Positions 17,251 to 25,836 of a stretch of 64,000 nt of DNA are shown in pieces. The stretch is from contig DIVZ01000007.1 in the NCBI GenBank assembly GCA_002423395.1, positions 124,001 through 188,000 on the forward strand. Direction: 5' to 3'. The stretch is from Eubacteriaceae bacterium UBA6119. GTDB taxonomy: Bacteria; Bacillota; Clostridia; Eubacteriales; UBA1433. The position numbers and the translations under genes are program-made. Position 1 is the stretch's first letter; each line of letters opens with the position of its first letter. Below the pieces are notes generated by a model. It was not told the origin of the DNA. It saw nothing but the letters and a program-made list of their open reading frames with translations, and made no database searches.

Positions 17251-17292
17251 GTATAATAAAAAAAGTGTCCGCGGACACTTTTTTTATTATAC
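17251..17292 (+). terminator. perfect 42-base palindrome acting as bidirectional terminator
   Basis: Each half is 21 bases (GTATAATAAAAAAAGTGTCCG and its reverse complement). Centre CCGCGG, with seven A before the GC stem and seven T after it, so it can end transcription on either strand. Confidence 0.88.
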
Positions 17293-17386
17293 AAATAATC
17301 ATAAATTATAAAATTATATACTATATTTATTTGTAAAATGGTATAATTTACTAAAATTATACGGATAAAATAAGGAGGATATACAT

Positions 17387-17785
17387 ATGGCATTTTTGGA
17401 TAAAGTTTCAGATTTAGGAAAATCGGCTATGAAAAAAGCCGGTGAAGGCGTTGAAGCAGGAAAAATTGCACTTAAAATCAATGAGGAAAAAGGCAAAATA
17501 AAAGATACGGAAATTGAACTCGGAAAATACATTTACAGCCAATATTTAAACGGCGCGGAATTTGACGCAACGGCAAAAGAAATGTGCGTTAAAATGAAAG
17601 ATATGTATGAGAATATTGAAGAACTTCAAAAACAGCGCGAAGAAGTAGGAAAAGATGAAGCGGCGCCAACAATGCAGGCATCTTCAGTTGCAGCCGAAGC
17701 AGGCAAATTCTGTCCGAATTGCGGAGCTAAACAAAGCGGCGAGAGCAAATTCTGCGCAAGCTGCGGAGGAAAGTTAGAGGGTTAA
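17387..17785 (+). CDS. zinc-ribbon protein with coiled-coil N terminus
   Basis: 132 residues. The first 85 are helical and charged (LDKVSDLGKSAMKKAGEGVEAG..., then a coiled coil through KDMYENIEELQKQREEV). The C terminus is a zinc ribbon: FCPNCGAKQSGESKFCASCGG, with the two CxxC pairs that bind one zinc. The exact role is unknown. It is two bases upstream of the AIM24-like gene, which begins with the same kind of zinc ribbon, so the pair is an operon and perhaps a complex. GGAGG precedes the ATG. Confidence 0.82.
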   Translation: MAFLDKVSDLGKSAMKKAGEGVEAGKIALKINEEKGKIKDTEIELGKYIYSQYLNGAEFDATAKEMCVKMKDMYENIEELQKQREEVGKDEAAPTMQASSVAAEAGKFCPNCGAKQSGESKFCASCGGKLEG

Positions 17786-17787
17786 CC

Positions 17788-18708
17788 ATGTTTTGTACTA
17801 ATTGCGGAAAAAATCTTCAGGACGGATCAAAATTCTGCGTAAGCTGCGGCGCTAAATTGGATGGAGCGAGCGCAGCGCCAAGCGGCGTTATAAGACCGGC
17901 GGACAAAATTGAATATATTATTTACGGCGAAGATATGCAGCTTGTGGAAATTGTTCTTGATCCGGGCGAAAGCGTTGTAGCGGAAGCCGGCGGAATGACA
18001 TATATGGAAAAAGACATAAAGATGGAAACTATTTTCGGAGACGGAAGCGGACAGGATGACGGCAAGGGACTTATGGGCAAGCTTGCAAGCGCAGGCAAAA
18101 GGGCGCTTACGGGTGAAAGTTTGTTTATGACGACATTCCAGAATTCGGGACAGGGAAAATCGCATGTAGCATTTGCGGCGCCGTATCCCGGAAAAATTAT
18201 ACCCGTAGAATTAAATGAATTTGACGGGAATTTGATATGTCAAAAAGACGCTTTTCTATGCGCGGCAAAAGGAGTGTGCATCGGAATATATTTGCAGAGA
18301 AAGCTTGGAGCAGGACTTTTCGGCGGAGAAGGTTTTATTATGCAGAAACTCACAGGCGACGGGCTTGTATTTTTGCATGCAGGCGGAACAATCATTAAAA
18401 AGGAACTTGCCGAAGGAGAAATGCTCAGACTGGATACCGGATGTCTTGTAGCTATAAGCTCGACAGTTGATTATGATGTACAGCTGGCATCAGATATAAA
18501 GACAGGATTATTCGGAGGCGAAGGTTTATTTCTTGCCACTTTAAAAGGACCGGGTCATGTTTGGCTGCAGTCACTGCCCTTAAGCAGACTTGCTAACAGA
18601 ATAAATCAGGCAAGATTTGACCATTCAGGAGAAAACAGAGGACTTAACAATCCTATAGGCGAAATAACCGGAGGACTTGGCGGAGCTCTCGGAGGATTAT
18701 TTAAATAA
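17788..18708 (+). CDS. zinc ribbon fused to an AIM24/TIGR00266 domain
   Basis: 306 residues. Residues 1-27 are a zinc ribbon (MFCTNCGKNLQDGSKFCVSC). Residues about 45-275 are the TIGR00266/AIM24 beta-rich domain: VVAEAGGMTYMEKDI, AAPYPGKIIPVEL, GLVFLHAGGTIIKKEL, LRLDTGCLVAI and GPGHVWLQSLP. The C terminus is Gly-rich. The fold is related to tryptophan RNA-binding attenuator-like proteins, and function in bacteria is unknown. Possible role in membrane or stress adaptation is inference only. Confidence 0.85.
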   Translation: MFCTNCGKNLQDGSKFCVSCGAKLDGASAAPSGVIRPADKIEYIIYGEDMQLVEIVLDPGESVVAEAGGMTYMEKDIKMETIFGDGSGQDDGKGLMGKLASAGKRALTGESLFMTTFQNSGQGKSHVAFAAPYPGKIIPVELNEFDGNLICQKDAFLCAAKGVCIGIYLQRKLGAGLFGGEGFIMQKLTGDGLVFLHAGGTIIKKELAEGEMLRLDTGCLVAISSTVDYDVQLASDIKTGLFGGEGLFLATLKGPGHVWLQSLPLSRLANRINQARFDHSGENRGLNNPIGEITGGLGGALGGLFK

Positions 18709-18721
18709 CAAATACATAACT

Positions 18722-18752
18722 AAAACTGCTGCGGTTTGCGGCAGTTTTTTTA
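18722..18752 (+). terminator. terminator of the zinc-ribbon operon
   Basis: AAAACTGC-TGC / GC-GCAGTTTT stem with one mismatch and a T-run. Confidence 0.8.
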
Positions 18753-18879
18753 TTTTTATAAAATTATTATTCAATATCATAAAAAACGCATATATTGTTA
18801 ATGAAGTAAATTCAAACAACGGCGTTTGATATAAGAATAATGGCTTATATGGCTGCGCTTTTTTGTTTTCGGAGGATAT

Positions 18880-20718
18880 ATGTGCGGAATAGCCGGATGG
18901 ATCGATTTTAACCGCGATTTACAAAATCAATCAAAAATAATGAATAAAATGAATGAAAAACTCATACGAAGGGGACCAGATGATGAAGGTATATATTTAA
19001 GCGAGCATGCCGCCCTGGCTCAGAGAAGGCTTGTTGTTGTAGACCCGCAAGGAGGCAGGCAGCCCATGATACGCAAAAGAAACGGAGCGGAATATATAAT
19101 AATTTACAACGGTGAACTGTATAACACAGAAGATATAAGAAAAGATCTCATACAAAACGGGTTTAGCTTTGAGGGGTGGTCGGATACGGAAGTGCTGCTT
19201 GATGCGTACATTTGCTGGGGCGAGAAGTGCCTTGAAAAGTTTAACGGCATATACGCTTTTGCTATTTGGGACAGTCAAAAGCAGAACTTGTTTTTGGCAA
19301 GAGACAGGATAGGGGTAAAGCCTTTATTTTATTATGAAAAAAACGGAACGTTTTTGTTCGCATCGGAAATAAAAGCAATACTTGCTCATCCGCTTTCAGA
19401 TGCAGCAATAAATAAGACGGGACTTGCGGAAATTTTCGCGATAGGTCCCGCGCGAACTCCGGGAGAAGGCGTGTTTTTAAATATACATGAATTAAAACCA
19501 GCATGCTGTATGAATGTTAATAGCAGCGGTATAAAGACAAAACAATACTGGCGTCTTAATAGCCATGATTTTGACGAGAGCTTTATAGATACTGTAGAAA
19601 AAGTACGCAACCTTGTATACGACAGTGTGAAAAGACAGCTTGTATCAGACGTTCCGTTATGCTTTTTACTATCGGGCGGACTTGATTCCAGCGCGATATG
19701 CGCTATTGCGAAAGACGTATATAAAGATGAAAAACCAGTACTCACATTTTCAATCGATTATACAGATAATGAGCGTTATTTCAAGAAAAGCGATTTTCAG
19801 CCCGACGCAGACGCCCCTTGGGTTAAGAGAGTGTCAGAATATCTGGGCACACAGCATACCAATTGCGTTATCGATAATTCGGAGTTGGTATTATCGCTGT
19901 TTGACGCCGTGCTTGCAAGAGATCTTCCCGGAATGACAGATATAGATTCATCACTTTTTCTTTTTTCAAAGCAAATAAAAACTAAAGCGACTGTAGGGCT
20001 TTCGGGAGAGTGCGCGGATGAAGTATTCGGAGGATATCCCTGGTTTTACAAACAACTTGATACAGAAAAGCCGACTTTTCCGTGGTCTTACAGGCTAAGC
20101 GAGCGGTTAAAGCTTTATTCGGATGAGCTTATAAGCCTTATAAAACCTGAAGAATACGTAATGGGGCGATATGAGGAAGCGATTTCCGAAGTGCCGCGCT
20201 ATGAGAAAGATTCACAGGAAGAAGCGAAGAAAAGAGAACTATTTTATTTAAATCTTACAAGATGGATGCCTACATTGCTTGACAGAAAAGACAGAATGAG
20301 CATGTATACGGGACTTGAACTAAGAGTACCGTATTGTGATCACAGGCTTGTTGAATATGTATGGAATATACCTTGGGAGATGAAATATTATAAAGACAGA
20401 GAAAAAGGATTATTAAGGCAGGCTCTTACCGGTTATTTGCCGCAGGATGCGCTGTGGAGGAAGAAAAGCCCATACCCCAAAACGCATAATCCGATGTTTT
20501 TGGAGGAAGTGCGCAAGTTGGCCCTTCTAATGCTGAATGATGAGACAGAACCGATACAGCCGTTTATTGATAGACATAAGGTCAAAGAATTTGCGCTGTC
20601 AATTAACACTGACACTAATATACCATGGTTCGGGCAGCTTATGAACGCGCCGCAGATGCTTGCGTATTTATTGCAGATTAATTTCTGGATGAAAGAATAC
20701 AATATAAGAATTTTGTAA
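18880..20718 (+). CDS. asnB: asparagine synthase (glutamine-hydrolysing)
   Basis: 612 residues. Starts MCGIAGWI, so Cys2 is the glutaminase nucleophile. The N-terminal Ntn domain (1-210) has RRGPDDEG and YNGELYN; the C-terminal synthetase domain carries the ATP-pyrophosphatase loop LSGGLDSSAICAIA and GECADEVFGGYPWF. Makes asparagine from aspartate, ATP and glutamine. GGAGG sits five bases before the ATG, and a terminator follows. AsnB-type enzymes can also amidate cell-wall precursors, so that role is not excluded. Confidence 0.95.
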   Translation: MCGIAGWIDFNRDLQNQSKIMNKMNEKLIRRGPDDEGIYLSEHAALAQRRLVVVDPQGGRQPMIRKRNGAEYIIIYNGELYNTEDIRKDLIQNGFSFEGWSDTEVLLDAYICWGEKCLEKFNGIYAFAIWDSQKQNLFLARDRIGVKPLFYYEKNGTFLFASEIKAILAHPLSDAAINKTGLAEIFAIGPARTPGEGVFLNIHELKPACCMNVNSSGIKTKQYWRLNSHDFDESFIDTVEKVRNLVYDSVKRQLVSDVPLCFLLSGGLDSSAICAIAKDVYKDEKPVLTFSIDYTDNERYFKKSDFQPDADAPWVKRVSEYLGTQHTNCVIDNSELVLSLFDAVLARDLPGMTDIDSSLFLFSKQIKTKATVGLSGECADEVFGGYPWFYKQLDTEKPTFPWSYRLSERLKLYSDELISLIKPEEYVMGRYEEAISEVPRYEKDSQEEAKKRELFYLNLTRWMPTLLDRKDRMSMYTGLELRVPYCDHRLVEYVWNIPWEMKYYKDREKGLLRQALTGYLPQDALWRKKSPYPKTHNPMFLEEVRKLALLMLNDETEPIQPFIDRHKVKEFALSINTDTNIPWFGQLMNAPQMLAYLLQINFWMKEYNIRIL

Positions 20719-20743
20719 AAATCAATATTATAAAAATAATAAT

Positions 20744-20769
20744 AAAAAACAGCCGTCGGCTGTTTTTTT
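20744..20769 (+). terminator. terminator of asnB
   Basis: AAAAAACAGCC/GGCTGTTTTTTT stem-loop just after asnB; symmetrical enough to serve the convergent gene as well. Confidence 0.85.
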
Positions 20770-20795
20770 AAATGATAAGTATCATTATTTAAATA

Positions 20796-21224
20796 TCAAT
20801 TATATGTTTTTCTTCTTATCGCGGTTATTATAAGAATAATAAAACCTACTGCTGCAAATGTGTATCCGATAATAAAGAAATACGTTGAAAAAACGGAATC
20901 AGCTCCCGCGACTTCCAATATCCCATTAAATAAATTTCCTGCCGCCAGAAGCGCTATACCTGAATTATATATGTTATAAAACAGTCTATATCCTTTATAT
21001 CGATTAATAAGAGGAAATATTAACCTTACTAAAGCATAGAATATTACGCCGCCGATTAAAGGATATACAAACATATAAGTCATTGCGGCGGAACGCACTC
21101 CATGACCGAAAATCGCGTAGATGTTATCTATCGCAATTGCAGATACAGATAATATAAAATATACGATTATAGTTTTTTTGATTTGTTTGGTATAAATATT
21201 ATTGTCAATATCTGATGTGAACAA
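20796..21224 (-). CDS. four-helix membrane protein, unknown
   Basis: 142 residues with four predicted membrane helices (about residues 18-40, 50-70, 82-103, 110-132) and a basic C terminus (AIRRKTYN). I do not recognise a family. It lies directly downstream of the GT2-GtrA gene on the same strand and probably shares its transcript, so a role in envelope glycosylation is possible but unproved. I choose the TTG start at 21224 because GAGAGG is nine bases upstream; an in-frame TTG at 21269 has no good ribosome site. Confidence 0.65.
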   Translation of the reverse strand: MFTSDIDNNIYTKQIKKTIIVYFILSVSAIAIDNIYAIFGHGVRSAAMTYMFVYPLIGGVIFYALVRLIFPLINRYKGYRLFYNIYNSGIALLAAGNLFNGILEVAGADSVFSTYFFIIGYTFAAVGFIILIITAIRRKTYN

Positions 21225-21293
21225 TGTCGCTAACCTCTCTTTAATAACACTGAGAATATAATAGCCCAACTGAATCTTTTTTTAAAGAACTTT

Positions 21294-22349
21294 TTAATTT
21301 TTTGCATATTTTTTTAGTCCGTTAAAAATATATTTCTTCTGAATAATATAACTTATGAAAAACAGCATTGTATCAACAAAAATTTTAATTAACAATATTG
21401 GCATTGAAATTTTTGAAAGCAGGCTTACGAGCGCCCAGCTTGACAGCATTTGTATGCAAAATAACGCAACATATTTTATAAATTCTTTACCTATGTAGTT
21501 TTTGCTTTGAAAAACCCAGTACTTATTAAGCATGAAGTTTATATTGCCCGAAGTTACTCTGGCGATAACGGTTGCGAAGAAAATGCCTGTTGTGCTTGTG
21601 CCGAAAACTAGGTGTGCAAGCAAAGCAAACAGAGATAAATCTGCCGCTGCCGATAGAACAGATGAAACGCTGTATTTTATTATATTTAAATAAATTAATA
21701 CAGAGTCGCGCACCGTATTGAAATGACTTGAAGAGTTGTTGTCGGTGTATATAACCGAAATCGGAACATTTTTTACATCAATTTTATTGTTTGTTATTTC
21801 CATAAGCAGATTCATTTCATATTCATATCTCTTGCCCGGTATAGCAAGGCATAAGTTTGTATAAACTGCAGGAATTCCACGAAGACCTGTTTGGGTATCT
21901 TCACATCGTTTGCCGGTGCTTAACAAGAATATAATAGATGTCAGACGGTTGCCGAAACGGGACCTTAGGGGTATATTTTTCTCGCTGAAATTCCTGGTTC
22001 CGAGAATAAAGCTCTGGGGGTGATTAATAAGAGCATTAGATATTTTAACAATATCACCTACAGCATGCTGTCCGTCTGCATCCGCTGTAACATAACCCGA
22101 GATATCGCGGTAGTTGCCATGAGCATATTTTATTCCTGTTTTAATAGCAATACCTTTGCCTTGATTATGCTCGTGCGTACAGACGCTGCACTTTAAATCT
22201 GTTATTAATTTTTCAAAAATGTGTTTATACTCCTCCGCGCTGCCGTCGTTTATTACTACTATCTCAAAGCCTTCTTTTTTTAAGTATTCCGCCAAATATA
22301 TAAGTCTTTCATCGGGATTGAGAGCAGGTATTATAATAATGGGTTTCAT
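21294..22349 (-). CDS. GT2 glycosyltransferase fused to a GtrA-like domain
   Basis: 351 residues, paralogous to the protein at 10358-11461. GT-A domain motifs: IIIPALNPDERL, IVVINDGS, EHNQGKGIAIKTG, TADADGQH, LGTRNFSEKNIPLRSRFGN and DTQTGLRGIP. The C-terminal part (about 225-345) is the GtrA-like four-helix region ending IIQKKYIF. Likely transfers a sugar to a polyprenyl carrier. GGAG precedes the ATG. It follows the Cthe_2159-like lipoprotein gene by 31 bases in the same direction, linking it to the VTC/DUF4956 block. Confidence 0.88.
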   Translation of the reverse strand: MKPIIIIPALNPDERLIYLAEYLKKEGFEIVVINDGSAEEYKHIFEKLITDLKCSVCTHEHNQGKGIAIKTGIKYAHGNYRDISGYVTADADGQHAVGDIVKISNALINHPQSFILGTRNFSEKNIPLRSRFGNRLTSIIFLLSTGKRCEDTQTGLRGIPAVYTNLCLAIPGKRYEYEMNLLMEITNNKIDVKNVPISVIYTDNNSSSHFNTVRDSVLIYLNIIKYSVSSVLSAAADLSLFALLAHLVFGTSTTGIFFATVIARVTSGNINFMLNKYWVFQSKNYIGKEFIKYVALFCIQMLSSWALVSLLSKISMPILLIKIFVDTMLFFISYIIQKKYIFNGLKKYAKN

Positions 22350-22380
22350 ATAGCTATCTCCAAACTCTGTAGTATATTTA

Positions 22381-24051
22381 TTAGTTTCTACCCGGCATAT
22401 TGTTGTTATTGCCCGGGGTGCGGGTCTGCCCGCCGCTATTATTGTTTGTCACTTGTGTACCGTTATCTGAAATTGTGGTAACCACAGAAGATATCGTTAT
22501 ATCTGTAAGTTCTTTATTATTTACTTTTAAAGTATAAGTGCCGCCTTTTACTAAAGATGCGCTGCTTAACAATATTGATTGATACTTTTTATTAGGTGTA
22601 TACGAAAGCACAGTACTTCCGTTTTCATCTGTGAGAGTAACGGTTGAGCACGCCGTTTGAGCAGACGAGAAAATTACCGTTATTGAGTATTGCGTTGAAC
22701 TGGTCGATGGCGACTGCGTCATACCGGAGCTTCCCGCTATTGTTAGAGTGCCGCCCGTTAAATAGCATGTGCCGTTATAATCAACGGGAGCATCCGCGTT
22801 GCTTACAGGGCCGCTGATCTTTAATACACCGCCTTTAAAATATATGGAACCGTTAGAATCTATTCCGTCACCGCCAGTATTTAGAGTTATGTCGCCGCCT
22901 GTTATTGTTATGGTACAATCGGTGTCGTTGGCAAACTGATCTTTATTGTTTTTATTGTTGTTATCGGATGAGGAGTCAGCGCCGCCGGCTGAATTGAAAC
23001 CGTCGTCTTTTGAGGTTAAGTCTATAACGCCGCCGTTAATTGTAAGCGCCAACGCTTCAAGACCTTCATAACAGTTTTTTACGAATATCGATCCGGCGTT
23101 GACTGTTAAAACAGAATTGGCGTGAAGAGCGTCATCACCCGCGCTTATTATAATGTTTCCGCCTGATATTAAGATATTGCCGTTTGAATGAAGCGCGTCA
23201 TCAGCAGAAACTATATTAAGCGTACCTAAATTTATCTGAAGCAAACTTTCAGAGAGAATGCCTTTGCCCGTTGATTTTATATTAAATGTTCCGCCGTCTA
23301 TTGATATATAGCCTTTCTGCGTATCGTCGGCATTGCTGGCTTTCAGTCCGCTGCCGCTATTTGCAATTAAAGTAAATGTGCCGCTTTTTACAGCAATGGA
23401 ATCTTTGCCTTTTATCGCGTCATTTACCGCGGTTACTTTAATGTTTCCGCCGGTTATCATCAAGTCGTCTTTTGATGTTATTCCATTTTTATAGTTGCCT
23501 GTTATATTAAGAGTACCGCCGCCGTTTATGGATAAATCGGTTTTGCAGAATATAACGCTGTCAGGCTCATCTTCTCCTGCTTTAAGCACATAAGAATCAG
23601 AATCCGAAAGATTGTTTGTAGTGTTGTCTGCAATAGTTATTATTACTTTATCCGCGCTAACGCCATAAATTGCTGGGCCGATTAAATTGGTTATGTTTGC
23701 ATTGTTTAATATAATTCTGACGATGTCATCTTTATCTGCATCTACGACTATTGTGCCGTTATTAAGTGTGCCTGACAACACGTATGTCCCTGCTGATGTT
23801 ATGCTTACCGCGCTGTTGTTTACTTGGGCGCCTGAGCCGTCAACCGATGCAGACGAGCCGTTTAAAGTAATTTTTGTGACGCTTGATGCATCCCAAGTGC
23901 TTGTGGTATCTTCATCTTTGTATTCTACGCTTACTGAAGTAAGATAAGATGAAGATGTATTCGAAGATTCTTTTGAGCAACCACCAAAAGGTATAACCAT
24001 CAAAGCAATTATTAAAAATATTAATAAGTTTTTAATTTTTTCATTTTTCAT
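22381..24051 (-). CDS. Cthe_2159-like carbohydrate-binding lipoprotein
   Basis: 556 residues. Lipoprotein signal peptide with FGGCSKES, so Cys25 is the lipidation site. The body is a long series of short repeats with GGTLNITG, GGNIKVTAVNDAIKGKDSI, GGNIIISAGDDALHAN and GGVIDLTSKDDGFNS, the right-handed beta-helix of the Cthe_2159/DUF4353 family, which binds acidic polysaccharides or cellulose and calcium. The C-terminal 110 residues form a separate beta domain with a Gly/Asn-rich tail. Members often sit beside VTC and DUF4956 genes, as here. Confidence 0.87.
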   Translation of the reverse strand: MKNEKIKNLLIFLIIALMVIPFGGCSKESSNTSSSYLTSVSVEYKDEDTTSTWDASSVTKITLNGSSASVDGSGAQVNNSAVSITSAGTYVLSGTLNNGTIVVDADKDDIVRIILNNANITNLIGPAIYGVSADKVIITIADNTTNNLSDSDSYVLKAGEDEPDSVIFCKTDLSINGGGTLNITGNYKNGITSKDDLMITGGNIKVTAVNDAIKGKDSIAVKSGTFTLIANSGSGLKASNADDTQKGYISIDGGTFNIKSTGKGILSESLLQINLGTLNIVSADDALHSNGNILISGGNIIISAGDDALHANSVLTVNAGSIFVKNCYEGLEALALTINGGVIDLTSKDDGFNSAGGADSSSDNNNKNNKDQFANDTDCTITITGGDITLNTGGDGIDSNGSIYFKGGVLKISGPVSNADAPVDYNGTCYLTGGTLTIAGSSGMTQSPSTSSTQYSITVIFSSAQTACSTVTLTDENGSTVLSYTPNKKYQSILLSSASLVKGGTYTLKVNNKELTDITISSVVTTISDNGTQVTNNNSGGQTRTPGNNNNMPGRN

Positions 24052-24089
24052 AAGTCACCATTGTATATTTTATTTCATTTTGTCAGTAA

Positions 24090-24776
24090 TTAAAGTTCTT
24101 CTTTTCTGTCGGGGATTTCTCCGCAAATCACATTTAAATTTCCATTTCTGCATCTTATTTCATCGATAAAGTTTTTTTCTATTTCTTCATTTTTTAAAAC
24201 GATTTTATATTTTAATTCATATAAAGTGCCCATATTAGTTGTTTTAACTCTTGCCAATTCGGCATATTTCGTATATTTTTTAAACAAATCATTAAATAAA
24301 CCGTGATAATTAAGATTTTCAGGAATTGTTATTTTAAGCTGTTTTGATTCTCGTTTAGGCTCTCCAAAACTAACTTTATTTAGAATCATACTTGACAGTC
24401 CTATAATTATCAGGAATATAAAAGCTATTGCAATATAACCCATGCCGGTAGCAAGACCTGTTGCCATTGCAAAGAATATGCTGCTTATTTCTCTGGCATT
24501 ACCGGGAATTGAACGGAAACGAGTTAAACTGAATGCGCCCAGCACAGCAACCCCGGTGCCGAGATTGCCGTTTACTACCATTATTACAAGCTGTACAATT
24601 GCAGGCAGAAGCACTAAAGTTACAATAAAACTTTTTGTATATGAGCTGTTTTTATACATATATATAAAAGCCGCGCCGAAGCCCAGCACCAAAGACGCAA
24701 AAGTGCATATCAGCAGGTAGCTTATCGTAATTGAAGCAGGTGACGTTGTTGTTGTGTTGATGATACTGTCGAGCAT
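24090..24776 (-). CDS. DUF4956 membrane protein
   Basis: 228 residues. Three to four membrane helices lie in the first 130 residues (about 17-40, 49-70, 75-90, 105-132), followed by a soluble C-terminal domain (LKITIPENLNYHGLFNDLFKKY...). Family marker: GAFSLTRFRSIPGNAREISSIFFAMATGL. Function is unknown, but the family is tightly linked to VTC-domain proteins and may form a channel or partner for the polymer. Its first 55 bases overlap the end of the VTC gene in another frame, which implies coupled translation. GAGAGAG precedes the ATG. Confidence 0.88.
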   Translation of the reverse strand: MLDSIINTTTTSPASITISYLLICTFASLVLGFGAAFIYMYKNSSYTKSFIVTLVLLPAIVQLVIMVVNGNLGTGVAVLGAFSLTRFRSIPGNAREISSIFFAMATGLATGMGYIAIAFIFLIIIGLSSMILNKVSFGEPKRESKQLKITIPENLNYHGLFNDLFKKYTKYAELARVKTTNMGTLYELKYKIVLKNEEIEKNFIDEIRCRNGNLNVICGEIPDRKEEL

Positions 24777-25480
24777 TTGACGACTCTCTCTTTACTTAAG
24801 ATAAATTTTTTATAACAGTAGCCGTATTTTGAAAATGAAACGGGATATACTTTTAAATCATTTAAAAGCTCGGCAAGCCAAAACGGAATGCTGTCTGAGA
24901 ATTTTATTTCCATTAAAAACTGTGAAGGATCCATTAACTGGCGCCCGCAATTTCCGCTTCGTAAATCAATGTCTGTTTGTCTGAATCGGATATTATCATC
25001 AAAAGTTATTCTTAAATTTGAGTCGCTTTTTTTATAAAAAGCAATCCTGTCATATGCTATAAAAATTTTAGGAAAAAGTTTATAGCGATACATAAACCAA
25101 TCTATTTCGTTAAGTATTTGACCTTTTTTTGGCGGTTTTAGCTGGTAGTTCAAATAATTTCGCGCATCCGAATATGAAAGTGTTAATCTTCTTTTGTATA
25201 CAATTCCGTCAAATTTTTTCTTTAGTTCCAAAAAAACTTCTGTTTCATTAGTCGGTATGCAGTAACTCCTTAGTCTTAGTTTTTCTTTATATACAGGTTT
25301 TTCGATAGAAGCTCTTATAAGGTCGTAGCTGTCGGTGTCATAATATATGTTTGATATGGTGTTAGGACCGTGTTCGTCTTTTACCATATACCTTGCAGCC
25401 TGCGACATTAACTCTTTATATTGAGACTGGGTTATAATATATTTTTTTTCATAACGTTTGAACGCTTCCACGGTAGTCAT
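24722..25480 (-). CDS. VTC-domain protein, putative polyphosphate polymerase
   Basis: 252 residues matching the VTC/CYTH-like triphosphate tunnel fold: RYEKKYIIT at the N terminus, then YYDTDSYDLIRASIEKP, KEKLRLRSYC, VFLELKKKFDGIVYKRR, FIAYDRIAFY, RITFDDNIRFR and MEIKFSD, giving the basic and acidic tunnel residues. In yeast Vtc4 this domain makes polyphosphate from ATP; in bacteria activity is inferred. The end (TVSSTQQQRHLLQLR) extends into the downstream DUF4956 gene. AAGGAG precedes the ATG. Confidence 0.87.
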   Translation of the reverse strand: MTTVEAFKRYEKKYIITQSQYKELMSQAARYMVKDEHGPNTISNIYYDTDSYDLIRASIEKPVYKEKLRLRSYCIPTNETEVFLELKKKFDGIVYKRRLTLSYSDARNYLNYQLKPPKKGQILNEIDWFMYRYKLFPKIFIAYDRIAFYKKSDSNLRITFDDNIRFRQTDIDLRSGNCGRQLMDPSQFLMEIKFSDSIPFWLAELLNDLKVYPVSFSKYGYCYKKFILSKERVVKCSTVSSTQQQRHLLQLR

Positions 25481-25795
25481 AATATGTCACTCCTTTTTTA
25501 ATTTTCTTACATTTATAAGATATCCGACAACCTTGACAGCACAATGGGGAAAATGTGAAATCATTGTGACTTTTATTATTTTTTTTAAAACCGAAAATTT
25601 ATAATACGCAAAATATTAATTAAGGAGGTTTATATATTTATTATAACTAAATTTCTTTTATAAAATATCATGCAAACCTTACAGGTTTTACGATAAAAGC
25701 CTTACGAATTTCTTAATTTATATTTGTCTGCAGAAATACAATTTTAGCAGTGAAATGCATAATATGTAATAATACTTTTATAATATAAGGCATAA
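25481..25795. other. intergenic region without a recognised gene
   Basis: About 315 bases between the VTC gene and the phosphodiester glycosidase terminator. It contains an orphan AAGGAGG at 25622-25628 on the plus strand with no ATG or open frame behind it, and a small AAACC/GGTTT hairpin near 25677-25691. The VTC gene promoter should lie at its left end. Nothing else is supported. Confidence 0.5.
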
Positions 25796-25828
25796 AAAAA
25801 CAAACAACCGTTTTTTAAAAGTTGTTTG
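25794..25828 (-). terminator. terminator of the phosphodiester glycosidase gene
   Basis: Read on the minus strand: CAAACAAC, a 12-base loop, GTTGTTTG and seven T. Confidence 0.75.
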
Positions 25829-25836
25829 CTTTAAAA

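Noticed and set aside
25615..25650. A perfect AAGGAGG on the plus strand as the ribosome site of a small gene.
   Set aside because: No ATG, GTG or TTG follows at a useful distance and stops occur within a few codons.
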